From Desulfobulbus sp. (GTDB taxonomy: Bacteria; Pseudomonadota; Gammaproteobacteria; Burkholderiales; Rhodocyclaceae), in assembly GCA_009782025.1 (NCBI GenBank), contig WQUQ01000128.1, forward strand, positions 1-5,500: 5,500 nucleotides of DNA, in the 5' to 3' direction. The notes under the pieces were generated by a model. The model did no database searches. It was not told the origin of the DNA and was given only the letters and a program-made list of their open reading frames with translations. Below, piece after piece: positions 1 through 5,500 of this stretch. Numbering within the stretch: the first letter of the stretch is position 1; every line of letters starts with the position of its first letter. The position numbers were made by a program, and so were the translations under genes.

Positions 1-1446
<1,446 letters not shown>

Positions 1447-1447
1447 T

Positions 1448-1550
1448 TTCATTTCCAAATCAACCGATTACTTTGTCGGCTTTGCTTGCCGTACAGCCGT
1501 ACTGTCTGCGCTTCGCCTTCGCGTCCTCGGCTGATTTAAAAATGGAATGA
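1448..1550. repeat. Imperfect inverted-repeat element filling the convergent gyrB/regulator gap
   Basis: Arms AAATCAACCGA (1457-1467) and TCGGCTGATTT (1527-1537) pair at 10 of 11 positions. Outside them, TTCATTTCC (1448-1456) and ATGGAATGA (1542-1550) continue the symmetry with gaps. The interior has smaller dyads: CCGA/TCGG at 1464-1467 and 1475-1478, ACAG/CTGT around the GTACAGCCGTACTGTC stretch, and CAGCCG/CGGCTG at 1494-1499 and 1527-1532, plus a CTTCGC-CTTCGC direct repeat at 1511-1522. The element starts 2 bases after the gyrB stop and ends 3 bases before the regulator stop. It could be a shared convergent terminator or processing structure, or a member of a dispersed palindromic repeat family. 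There is no clear U-tract, so a classical intrinsic terminator is not certain. Confidence 0.5.
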
Positions 1551-1552
1551 CC

Positions 1553-3046
1553 TCAGGGCGCCAGCCGCTCGTAAAGTTTGACCGCGGTATCGACGTGACG
1601 CAGCAGGCGGTCGCCTTCGAGCATGACGGCGCGCACGTGCGGCGCTCGGCCGGCGCGGGCGAGGTCGGGGAGCAAGGTGTTGCAGAAGCGGGTCCACTGG
1701 AGGCTCACCTCCCGTAGTTGCGCGGTCAGTTCGGGCAGCTTGCAGCCGCTTTGGCGCAGGCTTGCCAGGTTATCCTCGAATTCCCGGATGCTGTCGGCGA
1801 TGAGCGCCTCGCTGGCGGCTTCGTCTTTCTGCCAGGGGGTGAACAGAAAAAGTTTGCCGATGCGTTGCGAGAGCATGCGGTTGCGGCCGGCGATATTGAC
1901 CGTGATGCCATCCGGCGCGCCGCTGGCGGCTCCCGCTTCGCTGGCCAGGCGGTCGGCGGCGGCAAGCACTTCCTCGCTCAGGGCGAACAGGCGTGTTGCC
2001 TCGACCGGATCGGCTGGCGGCGTCAGCGCCGCGCGGTAGGCCGGCCACAGGTTGGCGACGGCGAGCAGGTCATCAGCCAGCGCTGGCGGCAGGTCAACGG
2101 CGGCCAGTTGATCGAGGATGTGGGCGAATTCGTCGTCAAGCTGGCGCAATCGCAGGCGCGCCCGTGACGGCGCGATGTCGGAGGCCATCAATCCCCAGGC
2201 GATGGCCAGACGTTGTGACAGCACGCGCAGCTTGCCGCAGGCGTTGACCAAGGGGCCGGGAGCCAGGCTGCGCGTCGGGCGGGCGCGTTCGCCGCGCGTC
2301 TTGCGGTCAAAGCTGAGACGGCTGGAATCACCGCTGGCGGTGTCGAGCAGCGCGGCGCGCTGAATATGGACGTTGCGCCCGTCGACCACGATCAAGCCGT
2401 TGTCTCGCAGTTCGCGCAGGCTGCGCGAGAAGGATTCAGGGGTCATGCCGATGCGGGCGGCGATGGTTTTCTTGCTGGCCTTGAGCAATACCGTCTTCTC
2501 GCCGGCCAGCGCGCCCTGTTCGCCCGCCTGCTCGAGCAGGTAATCGAGGGTGCGCTGGGTGCCGGTCAGCCCGGCCAGGTGGCTGCTGGCATCACCCTCC
2601 AGGGCGCATTGGCGGCGAGCCAGATCCTCGATCAGGCGCCAGCTCAGTTCGCTGTCCTGACGAACCGCCTGACGCAGGCGATGGATGTCGATGGCGACCA
2701 GGAGACAGGCGCTGAGCGTGGTACAGGTGGCGTGGTAACGCCTGCCGGCGAACAGTTCGCCGGGGCTGATCCATTGTGGCGTCTCGATCAGTTCGATGAG
2801 GCTGCCCGCTGCCGATTTGCGGGTTGGCGTACTGCGTTTGACACTGCCGCGGAACAACAGGTGGGCCTCGCGGATCGTCTCGCCGGCGCGGAATAATTCT
2901 TCGCCGGCGGCGAGTTCGAGCACGCGGCTGGATTCGCTCAGGGCGTCGAGATGGCTCGATGCCAAGCCGGCCAGCAGCGGGCTGGCGGCGAGCAGGTTGC
3001 GCTGGACCCGGCTGGGGTCTTTGAACAGGCCATTCACAGCGGTCAA
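1553..3046 (-). CDS. Crp/Fnr-family regulator fused to two PilJ/NarX-type sensor modules
   Basis: A predicted soluble one-component transcription regulator of 497 residues. Residues ~15-145 form a Crp-type cyclic-nucleotide-binding fold, without the cAMP-contacting Arg-Ser pair of CRP and without the N-terminal cysteine cluster of FNR. Residues ~160-232 are the winged helix-turn-helix; the recognition helix T-P-E-S-F-S-R (202-208) keeps E204, S207 and R208 in the FNR pattern E-x-x-S-R that reads TTGA half-sites. After a charged linker (~236-262) come two P-box-like motifs of the type IV pili/NarX sensor family: GKLRVLSQRL (271-280) and GRNRMLSQRI (387-396), each followed by helical sequence ending near 345 and 495. 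No membrane segment is visible. Ordinary Crp/Fnr proteins have about 230-250 residues, so this is a double-length fusion. It follows nirS in the same direction, behind a terminator. The start is uncertain: TTG at 3046 or GTG at 3037, neither with a clear ribosome-binding site. The ligand is unknown; nitrate or nitrite is an inference. Confidence 0.87.
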   Translation of the reverse strand: MTAVNGLFKDPSRVQRNLLAASPLLAGLASSHLDALSESSRVLELAAGEELFRAGETIREAHLLFRGSVKRSTPTRKSAAGSLIELIETPQWISPGELFAGRRYHATCTTLSACLLVAIDIHRLRQAVRQDSELSWRLIEDLARRQCALEGDASSHLAGLTGTQRTLDYLLEQAGEQGALAGEKTVLLKASKKTIAARIGMTPESFSRSLRELRDNGLIVVDGRNVHIQRAALLDTASGDSSRLSFDRKTRGERARPTRSLAPGPLVNACGKLRVLSQRLAIAWGLMASDIAPSRARLRLRQLDDEFAHILDQLAAVDLPPALADDLLAVANLWPAYRAALTPPADPVEATRLFALSEEVLAAADRLASEAGAASGAPDGITVNIAGRNRMLSQRIGKLFLFTPWQKDEAASEALIADSIREFEDNLASLRQSGCKLPELTAQLREVSLQWTRFCNTLLPDLARAGRAPHVRAVMLEGDRLLRHVDTAVKLYERLAP

Positions 3047-3065
3047 TATTCGGAAAGGCGAATAT
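3046..3065. promoter_or_regulatory. Palindrome at the regulator start, possible autoregulatory operator
   Basis: Perfect 7-bp arms ATATTCG (3046-3052) and CGAATAT (3059-3065) flank a 6-bp spacer GAAAGG. The left end overlaps the first base of the predicted TTG start codon of the regulator. The core TTCG-N6-CGAA resembles an FNR box only in its outer TT/AA, so it is not called as one. It could be an operator or a small RNA hairpin that limits translation; the sequence alone does not decide. Confidence 0.35.
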
Positions 3066-3079
3066 CGACATCCTATGAC

Positions 3080-3115
3080 AAAGCGGCCAGCCCTTGCCAG
3101 GGTCCGGCCGCTTTT
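3080..3115 (-). terminator. Hairpin terminator downstream of nirS
   Basis: Perfect 9-bp arms AAAGCGGCC (3080-3088) and GGCCGCTTT (3106-3114), with an inner 4-bp pair CCCT/AGGG (3091-3094 and 3099-3102) forming the top of the hairpin. It begins 18 bases after the nirS stop codon. The T-run is short on both strands (TTT on the nirS strand, TTTT on the other), so termination may be partial. It separates nirS from the regulator gene, which suggests separate transcription or attenuated read-through. Confidence 0.72.
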
Positions 3116-3132
3116 ACCGCATCAACAACCGC

Positions 3133-4948
<1,816 letters not shown>

Positions 4949-4985
4949 GATGTCGCGGAGGCTTGACGGCAAGCCGCACCGCCGG

Positions 4986-5018
4986 CTGGCGATACTTGAT
5001 AACCATCAAGCTCGCCAG
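4986..5018. promoter_or_regulatory. FNR/DNR-type box in an extended dyad (copy 1)
   Basis: TTGATAACCATCAA (4996-5009) matches the TTGAT-N4-ATCAA consensus at every defined base. It sits inside a longer symmetry: CTTGAT/ATCAAG inner arms, then CTGGCGA (4986-4992) and TCGCCAG (5012-5018) outer arms, with TA on one side and C on the other as the only unpaired bases. The centre is 61 bp upstream of the proximal nirS box, too far for class II contact, so it would act as an auxiliary site or as a site for repression or looping. Confidence 0.75.
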
Positions 5019-5071
5019 ATCGTGAGCCATGGTAATTGTCGCGGAGGCTTGACGGCAAGCCGCACCGCCGG

Positions 5072-5104
5072 CTGGCGATACTTGATAACCATCAAGCTCG
5101 CCAG
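5072..5104. promoter_or_regulatory. FNR/DNR-type box in an extended dyad (copy 2)
   Basis: This is the second identical copy of the perfect box TTGATAACCATCAA (5082-5095), with the same outer arms (5072-5078 and 5098-5104). Its centre is 86 bp from copy 1 and 147 bp from the proximal nirS box. It ends 65 bp before the dtd start codon, so an effect on dtd is possible in principle, though no dtd -10 element is evident at a suitable distance. Confidence 0.72.
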
Positions 5105-5156
5105 ATCGTGAGCCATGGTAATGGGGGAAAATGGCGCGCCCATTCCGGGTCTGGAC

Positions 5157-5162
5157 GGGGAG
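5157..5162 (+). promoter_or_regulatory. Ribosome-binding site of dtd
   Basis: GGGGAG, seven bases before the ATG at 5170, is a good Shine-Dalgarno match that fixes the dtd start. Confidence 0.7.
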
Positions 5163-5169
5163 AAAAACG

Positions 5170-5500
5170 ATGCGGGTGGTGGTACAGCGAGTGAGCGAGG
5201 CGGCGGTGTCGGTGAAGGCCCGGGAGGTCGGCCGGATCGGCGGCGGCTTGCTGGTTCTGGCCGGATTCGAGGTGGTCGATGACGCTGCCGATCTCGACTG
5301 GATGGCTGGCAAGCTGGTGCGCCTGCGCCTGTTCGCCGATGCCGACGGGGTGATGAACCGCAGCGTGTGCGACGTTGGCGGCGAGATTCTGGCCGTTTCG
5401 CAATTCACCCTGTTCGCTTCGGCGAAAAAGGGCAACCGGCCCTCGTGGAGCCGGGCAGCGCCGGGCGATGTGTCGCGGCCGCTGTTCGAGCGCTTCGTCG
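5170..5500 (+). CDS. dtd: D-aminoacyl-tRNA deacylase, N-terminal part (3' end outside window)
   Basis: DTD hydrolyses D-aminoacyl-tRNAs, and also mischarged glycyl-tRNA(Ala), to keep D-amino acids out of translation; it is a small cytoplasmic homodimer of about 145-150 residues. The window shows 110 codons without a stop. The start [15 protein letters not shown], the segment [12 protein letters not shown] (21-32) and the MNRSV stretch near 62-66 are typical. The active-site motif S77-Q78-F79-T80 falls at the E. coli positions and is followed by the conserved KKGNRPSW stretch (86-93). The second active-site motif (the C-terminal G-P motif) would lie beyond the window edge. The gene is divergent from nirS; the 294-bp region between the two start codons holds the FNR-type boxes, but nothing shows that dtd is under their control. 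Confidence 0.95.
   Translation, partial: MRVVVQRVSEAAVSVKAREVGRIGGGLLVLAGFEVVDDAADLDWMAGKLVRLRLFADADGVMNRSVCDVGGEILAVSQFTLFASAKKGNRPSWSRAAPGDVSRPLFERFV

Larger units (their letters stand above)
4951..5122. repeat. Perfect tandem duplication, 2 x 86 bp
   Basis: Copy 1 (4951-5036) and copy 2 (5037-5122) both run from TGTCGCGGAG to CCATGGTAAT and are identical base for base by eye; the identity stops exactly at both outer edges (A versus T before, T versus G after). Each copy holds a small hairpin GGCTTG/CAAGCC with a 4-base loop (4960-4975 and 5046-5061) and a perfect FNR/DNR-type box. The unit lies between the proximal nirS box and the dtd leader. Lack of any mismatch suggests a recent duplication, or an assembly artefact, since 86 bp is shorter than a short read. 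Confidence 0.95.

Noticed and set aside
2366..2896. A 176-codon plus-strand frame antisense to the regulator
   Set aside because: It opposes the recognisable Crp/Fnr coding frame, and no independent ribosome-binding site or family resemblance was seen.
3033..3046. TTGACCGCTGTGAA on the minus strand as an FNR box for the regulator gene
   Set aside because: Only the left half matches the consensus; the right half is GTGAA rather than ATCAA, and it lies inside the start of the coding region.
1553..3046. Calling the regulator FNR or DNR outright
   Set aside because: FNR needs a cysteine cluster for its 4Fe-4S centre, which is absent, and DNR has no C-terminal sensor modules and about half this length.
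4951..5122. CRISPR-like or mobile-element reading of the repeated units
   Set aside because: There are only two units, of 86 bp each, with no spacer between them, no transposase and no terminal inverted repeats. A simple tandem duplication fits better.

Overview
This is a GC-rich window with a denitrifier's gene content. Family resemblance (a Gram-negative gyrB with the large TOPRIM-region insertion, a cytochrome cd1 nitrite reductase, an FNR/DNR-type regulator) points to a betaproteobacterium, probably of the Rhodocyclales type (Thauera, Azoarcus, Dechloromonas and relatives). The lineage is an inference from gene content and protein style, not a proven assignment.

Layout: (1) 1-1446, + strand, the C-terminal 60% of gyrB, cut by the window edge. 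(2) 1447-1552, a convergent intergenic gap almost filled by one imperfect inverted-repeat element. (3) 1553-3046, - strand, a 497-residue soluble regulator: an N-terminal Crp/Fnr half joined to two PilJ/NarX-type sensor modules. (4) 3047-3132, a short gap with a palindrome touching the regulator start and a strong hairpin terminator behind nirS. (5) 3133-4875, - strand, nirS, the cytochrome cd1 nitrite reductase, complete. (6) 4876-5169, a divergent regulatory region with three FNR/DNR-type boxes; two of them lie in a perfect 86-bp tandem duplication. (7) 5170-5500, + strand, the first 110 codons of dtd, cut by the window edge.

How the parts fit: NirS makes nitric oxide from nitrite in the periplasm during anaerobic respiration. 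Its promoter region carries TTGAT-N4-ATCAA operators, the type read by FNR, DNR and NNR proteins. The adjacent downstream gene encodes a Crp/Fnr-family protein whose recognition helix keeps the E-x-x-S-R pattern of FNR, so it is a natural candidate to read these boxes. It lacks the FNR iron-sulfur cysteines and instead carries two NarX/PilJ-like P-box modules with no membrane segment. This suggests a one-component, cytoplasmic nitrogen-oxyanion-responsive switch for nirS. That regulatory link is the most interesting proposal here and is inference. gyrB and dtd are housekeeping neighbours with no evident functional tie to denitrification.
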